Positions 14,762-22,060 of a stretch of 22,060 nucleotides of DNA are shown here, one piece after another (within the stretch, counting starts at the first letter, position 1; each line of letters opens with the position of its first letter). A model generated the notes under the pieces. It did no database searches. It saw only the letters and a list, made by a program, of their open reading frames with translations, and was not told where the DNA came from. Source of the DNA: DASQDN01 sp035630195 (GTDB taxonomy: Bacteria; Acidobacteriota; Terriglobia; Bryobacterales; Bryobacteraceae); assembly GCA_035630195.1 (NCBI GenBank), contig DASQLD010000580.1, forward strand, positions 1 through 22,060, given 5' to 3'. The position numbers and the translations under genes are program-made.

Positions 14762-16183
14762 CTAACCAGCAGACAGCGAAAGTATCCGCGGAGATGTGAT
14801 TCTGAGGCCGGCAGCGATGTTCAGGGCGGAGACCAGAGCCGTCTCCTGGCAGTCATAAGGAAAGGTATAACCGCCGGCAATCCAAACCCCGTAGCGTCCT
14901 TGCAATTCGCGAAGTCTAACTTGTGCGCGAATACTTGCAACCGTCGGAACCATGTGCCGGAAGGTAGATTCGTGCAACACTTTCGCAGGTTGCCTGTCGC
15001 GGTGAGTGACCCAGCTCTTCCAAAGCTTGACGTCGGTCTGCAGCGGTGGAGTAGTCAACACCTTGTTCAACCACATCGATGCTTCGCAATATCCGCGGTG
15101 AATCTGACAATTCAGAAACGACCAGTGATTCGGGTCCTTCGGCGCATAGATGGGATCGGTATGCACCGCGATACGAGTGTCCTCGAACTCTATTCCTCCC
15201 AGGGCATTCTGCTGGGCGCGCGAGTCCGGTAGTCCTTCTAGCAGGCGCAAGCTCGATGGTCCCGAGGATGCCAGCACCAGGTCGTCCACAAGTGTGCGCC
15301 GTCCGTCGCCACACACGATCAGGAACTGCCCCTGGGGCGTTCGCGTAATTTGCTTCACCTCGGCCCCCGTCAGAATCTCGACGGTTTCAAACTGCTTTAC
15401 CATGCGGCGCAACGGCTCAGCTAATCCGCGGTTGAGAACATAGGAAACCACGGTATCGAGCGGACTGGCGGGAACGGAAGTCGCAGCGAAAATCATCGCC
15501 GCTCGCGCAGACATTACCCGAGCATGGTCCGTCTTCCCGGTGAATAACGATGCGGCCCACGGAAGCAGCATGCCTTCCCACTGCTTGCGTTGTAAGTTGA
15601 GTGTCTGTAGCCACGCTTCCAGCGTCAGGTTCCAATCGCCGCCTTCATCCTCTTGCGTTTTGGAGGCGCTAAAACCTGCGCCGAATGCTCCCAACCCTTC
15701 CCAATTCCAAGGTGCGAAGACCGGCCACAATTTGTCCCATAGAACGGGCGAGACGAATCGTGGGAACGCCTCCGAATCGTCATACAAGGAAATCGACGCC
15801 GGAAATGCGTGCGACTCCTGCACTGCGGGCGGATACAATCCGAGCTTCGTCAATAGCCGGACATAGAGCTTGTACAAGTTTGGATGGAAGTACTGCGCTC
15901 CCATGTCTACTGCAACGCTTTGACCTCCAACTTCAATCGGGACCGTCTGGACGTTCCCCCCAAGTGATGGTCGAGCCTCCAGCAAAACTACGTCGCGCTG
16001 TCCATCAAGTAACCACGCCAACGACACGCCGGCCATTCCTCCGCCGACAATGCCTACCCGTCGGCGTGCGTTGCTCTGGGCGAAGCTAGGCGCCGCCGAT
16101 ACAAACGCCCCAGTGATTGCTTTCAATACATCACGGCGACTGTCGAATATTCCGTCGGCCTTTTTCACGCTGACGCTCTTCAT
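14762..16183 (-). CDS. Tat-exported FAD amine-oxidase-like oxidoreductase
   Basis: Predicted 473 residues. The N-terminus has a twin-arginine motif (SRRDVLK, 15-21), a hydrophobic stretch and ASF-type cleavage near AQS, so it should leave the cytoplasm folded with its FAD. The Rossmann start is VGIVGGGMAG (43-52), followed by VVLLEARPSLGGN, typical of flavin monoamine oxidase and COG2907-like NAD/FAD-binding proteins. Substrate unknown. The start ATG 16183 has AGGGGA 3 bases upstream. It is the last of a probable three-gene run after the transglycosylase and ankyrin genes (64-bp gap), and converges on the permease gene with a 42-bp gap. Confidence 0.8.
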   Translation of the reverse strand: MKSVSVKKADGIFDSRRDVLKAITGAFVSAAPSFAQSNARRRVGIVGGGMAGVSLAWLLDGQRDVVLLEARPSLGGNVQTVPIEVGGQSVAVDMGAQYFHPNLYKLYVRLLTKLGLYPPAVQESHAFPASISLYDDSEAFPRFVSPVLWDKLWPVFAPWNWEGLGAFGAGFSASKTQEDEGGDWNLTLEAWLQTLNLQRKQWEGMLLPWAASLFTGKTDHARVMSARAAMIFAATSVPASPLDTVVSYVLNRGLAEPLRRMVKQFETVEILTGAEVKQITRTPQGQFLIVCGDGRRTLVDDLVLASSGPSSLRLLEGLPDSRAQQNALGGIEFEDTRIAVHTDPIYAPKDPNHWSFLNCQIHRGYCEASMWLNKVLTTPPLQTDVKLWKSWVTHRDRQPAKVLHESTFRHMVPTVASIRAQVRLRELQGRYGVWIAGGYTFPYDCQETALVSALNIAAGLRITSPRILSLSAG

Positions 16184-16247
16184 CGGTCCCCTACTTTACC
16201 TTGAGGCGGTCGCTAACAGCAATCCTGCAAGAGTCTTTCGCCGTGAG

Positions 16248-16991
16248 TCAATGGCCGGAAGAGAGGTACTTGTTAGGTACGTTTCGAATCAGCGGCGCGT
16301 TTCCGTAGCGTTTGCGGTACAGGTATTCGATATTGCTGTAAATGTGCTCCTCGCGTCGATGAAACTGCCGGTACAATCCGCACTGTGCGTAGGATATTGG
16401 CGTGACATCATACACGATCGTTTCCCAGTTCATCGATTCACCCCAGCAAAGCGCCTTCACCCGTACGTCCAGATCCGCTCCCGCATCCACAAGGACCTCG
16501 AGCATAGGTCGACAGTAGTTGAAGATGCTATTCACAGCGTGAAATATGGGTGTGTGTCCTCCTACTCCCTCGACATCATAATCAGCTCGGGCATTTACGT
16601 CAGCGCCATTCTCCAGCAGGACACGGGCGCAGCCAATGGAGTTGAACTCAGTGCAGATGTGCAAAGCCGAGACTCCCCGACAAGATGTAAAGGCGCACAG
16701 AGGATTTAGTGTTCGTTTCAAAGTTTCCGGCGATCTGGCCAGCAGTCCGCGTAGTCCAGCATGGTCACCGAGCAGAATCGCCTCTAGTAGCGGATCGCCT
16801 ACCGTTGCGCCCCCATCGAGCAGTATTTGTACGCACTCTGCGAATCGTGGCGATCGAAGGTATGCCTCAATAAGGCAGTCGATGGGCCGCTTGCCATGGA
16901 TCGGGTCAGTTGGACTGACCCCATGCGCGATTGCATCTCGGATTTGGTCCGGAGAATGTTCTTCAAACGCGCCTAGCAGATCGGCTTCCAT
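16248..16991 (-). CDS. Ankyrin-repeat protein
   Basis: Predicted 247 residues made of ankyrin-type repeats. The clearest are VSALHICTEFNSIGCARVLL with ENGADVNARA, then GGHTPIFHAV and VLVDAGADLDVRV; an earlier one ends in VQILLDGGATVG. No signal peptide or membrane helix, so it is probably cytosolic and protein-binding. It begins 21 bases after the transglycosylase stop, so likely in the same transcript. A GGAG lies 13 bases before the ATG, somewhat far. What it binds is unknown. Confidence 0.8.
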   Translation of the reverse strand: MEADLLGAFEEHSPDQIRDAIAHGVSPTDPIHGKRPIDCLIEAYLRSPRFAECVQILLDGGATVGDPLLEAILLGDHAGLRGLLARSPETLKRTLNPLCAFTSCRGVSALHICTEFNSIGCARVLLENGADVNARADYDVEGVGGHTPIFHAVNSIFNYCRPMLEVLVDAGADLDVRVKALCWGESMNWETIVYDVTPISYAQCGLYRQFHRREEHIYSNIEYLYRKRYGNAPLIRNVPNKYLSSGH

Positions 16992-17012
16992 AGAAGACGT
17001 CGCTCCAGCTAC

Positions 17013-18539
17013 TTAGCTCTTCTTTACCTTGCCCGACAGCAGTTGCGCCGCAGCCAGCCTGTAGGCGACATAGTATTTGTAGATGTTCGCCACATACTGA
17101 GTTGTCTCACCTCCCACCAGCTTCGCGGTCGCGACCTCGACATTGTCGAACCATTTGTTTCGGTCGTACCCCATTTCCTCCGCTACCCGCCGGCACTTTG
17201 TGATTTTTGCCGGGCCCGCATTATACGCGGCGATAGCGAGCAGCGTGCGATTCATCTGGTCTAACGCCGGCTCATTAAAGTAATCGTTGACAAGAAAGTG
17301 CATCAGTCGGATACCAGCGTGGATATTGTTATCTTCTGAACTGATATCCGGGATCTTCACAGGCGCCGCCGCTGCCGTTGTGGGCATAACCTGCATTATG
17401 CCGACGGCGCCTACCGGGCTCTTCACTTTTTGATCCAGTCCGGATTCCTGGTAGCCTTGGGCGATCAAAAGAAGGTAGTCGAAATTGTACTGTCCCGCAT
17501 GCTTCCTGAAAAGGGGCGCCACCTTCTCAAATCTCCGCAACTCTGCTGGGTCCTGCGCATTCTTCACATACTTAACGTCATGAAGATACCGTCGTATAAG
17601 AGTGTTGCCGAATGAGCTGCCTGCCGCCCGTGTTTTAAGGAAGTCGTCAAGATCCGCCTTCAACTGCGGCGTCCCCTTTTGAATGGCCCAGCCAAACTCC
17701 ACATCCTGAGCAACGGTCAAATCGATTCTTGGCTTTGCATTCGGAAACACTTGTGCCCAGAACTCAGCGGTCTTATTCTGCATCAGTGTGATCGGGTACG
17801 TGCCCGCATTGACCATTTCCATCACGTCACCCGGGTTTAGGACGGGATCGGCATCGCGCGCTACGACGGGCTTTTTGCCCTGAGCCTTGAGTTTGGTATT
17901 CAGGTCTTCAAGATCTTTTCGCATCCGGGTGCCAGGCGTGATCCAAACATCCTTTCCGCTGAGATCCTCTACCGTCTTTAGCTCAGGCGCGCCAGGACCG
18001 GTCACGACAACAATGCTGAGTCCTGTTATTGTCGGAATTGTAAAATCCACGGCAGCTTTGTTTTCGGGCGTAATCGAGATGCCATAAGCAGCGATGTCGC
18101 CATAGCCTGCAAGCATGCGGTCACGAAGCTTATCCGGCGGCGTCGGTATCAGCACGACGATAACCCGATTGGAGGCTGTCGTTTTGTATTTAGCGTTCAG
18201 AATTTTCTCGAATTCCTGAAAAGCCTCTTGCAGGATCCCTACCGGACGTCCCTCCATATAGAAGAAGTCAGGCCGGCGGAAGGGGACCAGCACACGGACC
18301 ACTCTACGCTTGACCATCTGGTCAAGATCTCCCTTCCACGCCATTTTGAGGATGGGCGGAAGCGTCTCGTCCGTTAGGTCCGCCGAGTGAGTACGCGCAT
18401 CCGCAGGCCCAGGAGCCGCCGCGACGTCTGATTTTGCTTCGCGCGATGCAGGCTTTGAACATCCCCAGAGCAGGAGGCTCATCGCCGTCAAACCGACCAG
18501 CGGCGCTCGAACACTGGAAATCACCGAATTCTTATTCAT
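17013..18539 (-). CDS. Lipoprotein lytic transglycosylase, MltF type
   Basis: Predicted 508 residues. A lipobox (LLLWGC, Cys27) marks a lipoprotein. Residues about 75-320 are a type 3 solute-binding domain (PVGILQEAFQEFEKIL, VTGPGAPELKTVEDLSGKDV), and 340-500 a goose-type SLT domain: catalytic Glu365 in GYQESGLD, then GAVGIMQVMPTT and AAYNAGPAKI. This two-domain order is that of MltF, which cleaves peptidoglycan to 1,6-anhydromuramoyl products and in E. coli is regulated by muropeptides bound to the first domain. It opens a minus-strand run with the ankyrin protein and the FAD oxidoreductase. GAGAGGA lies close upstream of the ATG. Confidence 0.85.
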   Translation of the reverse strand: MNKNSVISSVRAPLVGLTAMSLLLWGCSKPASREAKSDVAAAPGPADARTHSADLTDETLPPILKMAWKGDLDQMVKRRVVRVLVPFRRPDFFYMEGRPVGILQEAFQEFEKILNAKYKTTASNRVIVVLIPTPPDKLRDRMLAGYGDIAAYGISITPENKAAVDFTIPTITGLSIVVVTGPGAPELKTVEDLSGKDVWITPGTRMRKDLEDLNTKLKAQGKKPVVARDADPVLNPGDVMEMVNAGTYPITLMQNKTAEFWAQVFPNAKPRIDLTVAQDVEFGWAIQKGTPQLKADLDDFLKTRAAGSSFGNTLIRRYLHDVKYVKNAQDPAELRRFEKVAPLFRKHAGQYNFDYLLLIAQGYQESGLDQKVKSPVGAVGIMQVMPTTAAAAPVKIPDISSEDNNIHAGIRLMHFLVNDYFNEPALDQMNRTLLAIAAYNAGPAKITKCRRVAEEMGYDRNKWFDNVEVATAKLVGGETTQYVANIYKYYVAYRLAAAQLLSGKVKKS

Positions 18540-18608
18540 GTCCTCTCAAATTCGTACGTAATCGCACATCGCCCAGCGCCCAAGTTCCAAGTGAAATGAT
18601 GCTGACTG

Positions 18609-18637
18609 ATTGTATTTCAATCGAGGAACAGAACCAA
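18609..18637 (-). promoter_or_regulatory. Candidate promoter of the lytic transglycosylase gene
   Basis: On the minus strand, TTGGTT (18637-18632), a 17-bp spacer and TACAAT (18614-18609) form a sigma-70-like promoter: -10 matches 5/6, -35 only 3/6. The predicted start leaves a leader of about 60 bases. The rest of the 182-bp divergent gap to the coiled-coil gene shows nothing else I can name. Confidence 0.35.
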
Positions 18638-18721
18638 CACTCCTATCGAAAATCCGAAATCATCCTTGCTGCCGTTTATGCTGGGATTTCGGCTGACTCA
18701 CATTTACACCGCCGGTGAAAC

Positions 18722-19126
18722 ATGGCAAACGTCAATCCAACTCCTACGACAATCGAGCAGTACAGGGAAGCCAAGAACCACTACTTGAAACTGAAGAATC
18801 AGGCCAAGAAAGAATTGGTCGCTCGATTCAACGCGCTGGCTGCGGAGTTGCTGCAAGTCCAGCGGGAATTACTGGAAGATTTTGGCGAGAAGGTCAGCCT
18901 GCCGAAGACGTCGACGCCGAAGAAAGTAAAGGCTCCGGTAGCGTCCCCTGCAGCGACTGTCGCCCCCGAGTCGGGTCCCGCTGATCCAGCCAAGGTCGCC
19001 TCGCTGAACAGACAACTTCACAAGCAGAGGAAGAGGCTGGAGGAGCTGAAAAGCGCAGGTAAGGCCACCAAGGCAGTAGAGGATCGCATTTACGAGCTCG
19101 AAGATGAGCTTCGCCTGTTGCAGTAA
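18722..19126 (+). CDS. Small basic coiled-coil protein of unknown function
   Basis: Predicted 134 residues. A helical N-terminal segment (about 10-58, YREAKNHYLKLKNQAKKEL and onward with heptad-like leucines) is joined by a Pro/Ala/Thr/Lys-rich linker (60-97) to a second coiled-coil segment (LNRQLHKQRKRLEELK to the end). Rich in Lys and Glu, no signal peptide, no enzyme motif. I do not recognise the family; a structural or nucleic-acid-associated role is possible but unsupported. It reads rightwards, divergent from the transglycosylase gene. Confidence 0.65.
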   Translation: MANVNPTPTTIEQYREAKNHYLKLKNQAKKELVARFNALAAELLQVQRELLEDFGEKVSLPKTSTPKKVKAPVASPAATVAPESGPADPAKVASLNRQLHKQRKRLEELKSAGKATKAVEDRIYELEDELRLLQ

Positions 19127-19180
19127 TCTACCCGGCGACAAACTGCACGTTCCCCCTACCCGAACCGTCAATTCTGTTTA

Positions 19181-20854
19181 ATGCGGTATGTATTGGGAAC
19201 GTTCGTCAGCGCTCTCACTGCGCTGACGCAGCCCTTAGCCGTACTCGACGACCTCGAGCAACGCGCCCTTCTCGCAATGAATGGCATCCAACGGGCCGAG
19301 AGTTGGTCAGCCGTACAGAGGAACCGTAACAGTCTTCAACAACAGTTGGAGCAGGCAATCGGACTTGATTCGGTTCCAGCTAGTCGACCGATTTCCACCT
19401 TCGTATACGCGCCAAGGAACAGCGCCGGCCGTGTACCCGCTGTCATTCTCCTGCGAACGCATGTCGGTCCTGCAGAGCCCGTCGCCAGGTTATTTCCCAC
19501 CGCGATTGCGCAACTTGGGATGTTTGTCATTGAAGTCGACGCCCGAACCGATCACGCGACATTCAATGGGCTCGGCGACGGCGTGACGCCGCAAGGGCTT
19601 ATCCAGCAGGACGTACGATCCGCGCTCGCCTATTTGAAAGCGAGAAACGACGTGGATCCCACACGCCTCGCCCTCATTGGGGAAGGGCTGGCCGGCTCCA
19701 TTGCTGCCGCAATTAACCCTGAAATATCCGTAGCTGTAGTCCGTAGCGGAGCGCCCGACTTCCCATCGCTGATTAAGGAACTACGCGATCTCAAGCCGGG
19801 TCAGCTTCCCGATTCCTGCGTTCTCGTACCTGGCATATTGCGTCATGCTGAGTCACAGGAAGTCTTATCTTTGATCGCGCCCCGTCCACTGTTGCTGATG
19901 AACGCAGCCGAGGGTCCGCTTCGATATGCAACAGACTTGTACCGCATGGGCGGAGAAGGCGCAAACATACATCACGTTGCGGAGAGCGCATGGACATCTT
20001 CGGCAACATTTATCGCCAGCGCATGGCTTGCTCGATACCTCTTGCATCGTTCAGACCTCACGAATTTCGTTCCGCCGGCCAACGCCGATGAGCCGTTAGT
20101 CTTGCAGTTGCCTTCACTCGAAGTTGCCCCGAAATCACCAGACCCCTTTCACATATCGGAGCATTCCCTGAACGACCGCCTGGGACCGCCGCTTCCGGAG
20201 GGCCGTTTTACTTATGCTCTGAATTGCCACAGTGGCCCGAGCGTGTATGGCCTAAACGGGAATCACCGGGTGCACTTTTATCCGCAGGTTGGCATTAACC
20301 TACCGGTTACCGTTCTGCGTCCCGGGCCGATGGGGTGTGACGCGTCACGAGGAACTCTGATCGCAGTCAGCGACCGCGGTAGAAGCGAACTCGTCAACGA
20401 TGAAATTGTGCAAGAGGCGAACAAACGCGGGTGGATCGTTTGGATGCTTGACCCGCGGTACATCGGCGAGATGGCCGAGCCTTCCGAACCGTTTGCGTCA
20501 GTAACAAGTCTGCTCCTCGGAGAGCACATGCCATGGCGGCAAGCGAGCGATATTATTCGCACCCTGCGACGTGTCGGGGGCGCCGGTTCCCGCTATCCCA
20601 CAGCCCTTTACGCTCGCGGCAAAGTCACGGCCCTTGCCGCTTCTTACGTCGCAGCGATTGCGAGCCAGAGAGAACTGGAATGGACTGTCCTGCGCGACCC
20701 CGTATCGAGTTTTCGGGAGATCACCGATTCGCCCCTCGCGCTCATTCCATTTGGCGCATTCAAATCCTTCGATGTTCCCGATCTGTGGAAGGCGTCGCGA
20801 AGTAAGGTGCATCGCATTCGTTCGCCGGAAGAATTCCTACTAAGCGAGTGGTGA
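19181..20854 (+). CDS. Exported esterase-like protein with two hydrolase folds and no evident catalytic serine
   Basis: Predicted 557 residues, with a probable signal peptide (about 1-20). Residues 70-300 look like an acetyl-xylan-esterase/dienelactone-hydrolase alpha/beta fold (VPAVILLRTHVG, QDVRSALAYLKARNDVDPTRLALIG, LSLIAPRPLLLMNAA). The nucleophile elbow reads G-E-G-L-A-G, with Gly169 where GxSxG needs Ser, and no clear catalytic Asp or His is seen at the usual places. Residues 350-557 look like a second, more decayed copy (TLIAVSDRGRSE, then DIIRTLRRV and LYARGKVTALA). So it is likely an inactive hydrolase or one using other residues. Start ATG 19181 has no clear ribosome binding site. 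It ends 2 bases from the converging FAD gene. Confidence 0.65.
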   Translation: MRYVLGTFVSALTALTQPLAVLDDLEQRALLAMNGIQRAESWSAVQRNRNSLQQQLEQAIGLDSVPASRPISTFVYAPRNSAGRVPAVILLRTHVGPAEPVARLFPTAIAQLGMFVIEVDARTDHATFNGLGDGVTPQGLIQQDVRSALAYLKARNDVDPTRLALIGEGLAGSIAAAINPEISVAVVRSGAPDFPSLIKELRDLKPGQLPDSCVLVPGILRHAESQEVLSLIAPRPLLLMNAAEGPLRYATDLYRMGGEGANIHHVAESAWTSSATFIASAWLARYLLHRSDLTNFVPPANADEPLVLQLPSLEVAPKSPDPFHISEHSLNDRLGPPLPEGRFTYALNCHSGPSVYGLNGNHRVHFYPQVGINLPVTVLRPGPMGCDASRGTLIAVSDRGRSELVNDEIVQEANKRGWIVWMLDPRYIGEMAEPSEPFASVTSLLLGEHMPWRQASDIIRTLRRVGGAGSRYPTALYARGKVTALAASYVAAIASQRELEWTVLRDPVSSFREITDSPLALIPFGAFKSFDVPDLWKASRSKVHRIRSPEEFLLSEW

Positions 20855-20856
20855 AA

Positions 20857-22060
20857 TCAGCGTTTCTCGGGTCGCGCCCATGGCGCAGGGCCCTTCCTGA
20901 TGACTGGCGCAAATTTATCGCGTATCGCGACAAGAGCTTTCTGCTGATGCTCCAGGCCATGCTCGAAAACGCCGCCCTCTGAGCGCAGAATCTGCTGCAG
21001 TTCATTCACCGGTACATCCTGAACAGCAATTTTCTTCTGAATCGCGAGCGCCGCCGCGACCCCCGTAGCATGCCCGATAATCATCCACTGCGGCTCCATC
21101 CGCAGGCTGGAAAACGCTACGTGACTCGCTGAGAAGGACACAGGGACCAACACGTTCTCCGCTTCGGCCTTTTTCGGCAGCACTACGCGGTACGGAATCT
21201 GGTATGGTTGCACCGGCACTTCCACATTGCCTTCGTTCAGGACGATTCCGCCCTCAGCCACATGCCTCTGAACATTGTGTGAGTCGCTATTGTAGCTGCC
21301 CATGCCTATAGCGTCCCGCTTGGTCCGCTCAGTCTGCAGGTCTTTCTGCGTCACGACGAAATCACCAACCATCCGCCGCGCTTCCCGCACATACAACTGG
21401 TTCGGCCAATGACCTGTGTCGGCAAACTCGTCCTTCGCCAATCCCCACTGTCTGGCGTCTTGCTGCAACTCCTTTGGAACCCTTGGGTCGTTCGCCAGAA
21501 AGTAATAGAAGCCTTTCTGGTACTCGATGTGGTCCTGCCAGATCTTCGCCCGCTCGGCGTAAGTTCCTTCGGGGTACCCGTAGTTCTTTCCGATGTAGTC
21601 GGTGGAGAATGGCCCGCGATTGTTCAGATCAGCCTTGCCGTTCGGGATAATGCGAATCAGGCTCACTTCGTTGAAGGTTGGGGAGCGCCCAAGATACTTC
21701 GTAATCGCGGGCAAGTAGCGCGCCAGCAGTTCATACCGTTTGGTGTCGTAGGATTCCGGCTTTTCCCAAGCGATACGATTCTCCGGCACGGTCGTCGCGA
21801 TGACGCGAAAATTGTACGCCTGAATCCGCTTGTCTGCCGATCCGGGCTCGCCGCGTGGCTCCGGGGAAATCTCAGGCAGCAGTTTGCCGTCCTCATCACG
21901 CGCCGGTATATCGACGGCAAACTGATGGCTGCCGGTGTGTGCGCGCACTCCCGCCAATGACTCTCCGTACTGAGCAATACCTTCTCTGCCGGTTGTGTAA
22001 CTGATCTTCGCTTGCGCCATCAGGTCGCCTTCATACGTTGCGTCGGCGAAAATACGGCCC
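20857..22060 (-). CDS. FAD-dependent oxidoreductase (FAD_oxidored family), 5' end outside window
   Basis: The open frame continues through the right edge, so the N-terminus with the FAD dinucleotide fold is missing; 400 codons are present. The edge encodes FADATYEGDLMAQAKISYT, the diagnostic stretch of this family (usually F.DATYEGDLMA), followed by GREGIAQYGES. The C-terminal part has the usual 'SFSASHVAFSSLRMEPQW', MIIGHATGVAAALAI region and ends near RSEGGVF. These proteins are FAD enzymes often found exported in Acidobacteria and Planctomycetes; the substrate is not known here. An internal ATG at 22020 is not the true start. Confidence 0.8.
   Translation of the reverse strand, partial: GRIFADATYEGDLMAQAKISYTTGREGIAQYGESLAGVRAHTGSHQFAVDIPARDEDGKLLPEISPEPRGEPGSADKRIQAYNFRVIATTVPENRIAWEKPESYDTKRYELLARYLPAITKYLGRSPTFNEVSLIRIIPNGKADLNNRGPFSTDYIGKNYGYPEGTYAERAKIWQDHIEYQKGFYYFLANDPRVPKELQQDARQWGLAKDEFADTGHWPNQLYVREARRMVGDFVVTQKDLQTERTKRDAIGMGSYNSDSHNVQRHVAEGGIVLNEGNVEVPVQPYQIPYRVVLPKKAEAENVLVPVSFSASHVAFSSLRMEPQWMIIGHATGVAAALAIQKKIAVQDVPVNELQQILRSEGGVFEHGLEHQQKALVAIRDKFAPVIRKGPAPWARPEKR

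Noticed and set aside
1..22060. CRISPR arrays, tRNA or rRNA genes, toxin-antitoxin pairs, restriction or other known defence genes
   Set aside because: No regularly spaced repeat array, tRNA-like cloverleaf or hallmark domain was recognised by eye; a covariance-model scan would be needed to exclude small RNAs.

Overview
The window looks like chromosome from an Acidobacteriota bacterium, most likely of the Solibacter/Bryobacter type. Three things suggest this: moderately high GC, the pairing of a PadR regulator with an ADOP-type (acidobacterial duplicated orphan permease) MacB/FtsX protein, and a mix of exported oxidoreductases, a nucleotide-transporter/HEAT/cyclic-nucleotide-domain fusion and a large winged-helix ATPase regulator. 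This taxonomic call is inference from gene content; there is no rRNA marker here. No rRNA, tRNA or CRISPR array was seen. The window is gene-dense and no gap exceeds 300 bases; the longest is about 254 bases (2000-2253).

Layout, left to right. 1-141 is the end of an insertion sequence, with the first codons of its transposase and two 19-bp direct repeats. 211-1122 encodes an exported HpcH/HpaI-type aldolase. It converges, across a hairpin, on 1190-1999, an exported protein with an atypical-kinase signature. A divergent intergenic region with three 11-bp-spaced CTTAACC-like repeats precedes a receiver protein (2254-2697) that has lost its key phosphorylation residues. This converges on a >1000-residue TLC-transporter/HEAT/CNB fusion (2711-5884). 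Divergent from that is a 989-residue winged-helix/AAA regulator (6032-9001).

8994-11618 is a two-gene minus-strand unit: an exported PQQ-type sugar dehydrogenase fused to cytochrome c, then an alpha/beta hydrolase 9 bases downstream. Divergent from it is a PadR regulator (11744-12100) whose stop overlaps the start of an ADOP permease (12097-14719). The permease carries a one-base frameshift near codon 34. The 11700-11743 stretch holds two TGTAG-N5-CTACA dyads that exactly cover the -35 and -10 of a good sigma-70-like promoter; transcription would start practically at the PadR start codon.

14762-18539 is a minus-strand cluster: a lipoprotein lytic transglycosylase of the MltF type, an ankyrin-repeat protein and a Tat-exported FAD amine-oxidase-like enzyme. 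On the other side are a small coiled-coil protein (18722-19126) and an exported esterase-fold protein without an evident catalytic serine (19181-20854). The window ends inside a FAD_oxidored-family protein (20857 to beyond 22060).

I do not see one large novel defence or biosynthetic system. The most notable signals are the PadR/ADOP operator-promoter design and frameshift, the degenerate receiver next to a Pho-box-like array, the exported kinase-like protein and the serine-less esterase.
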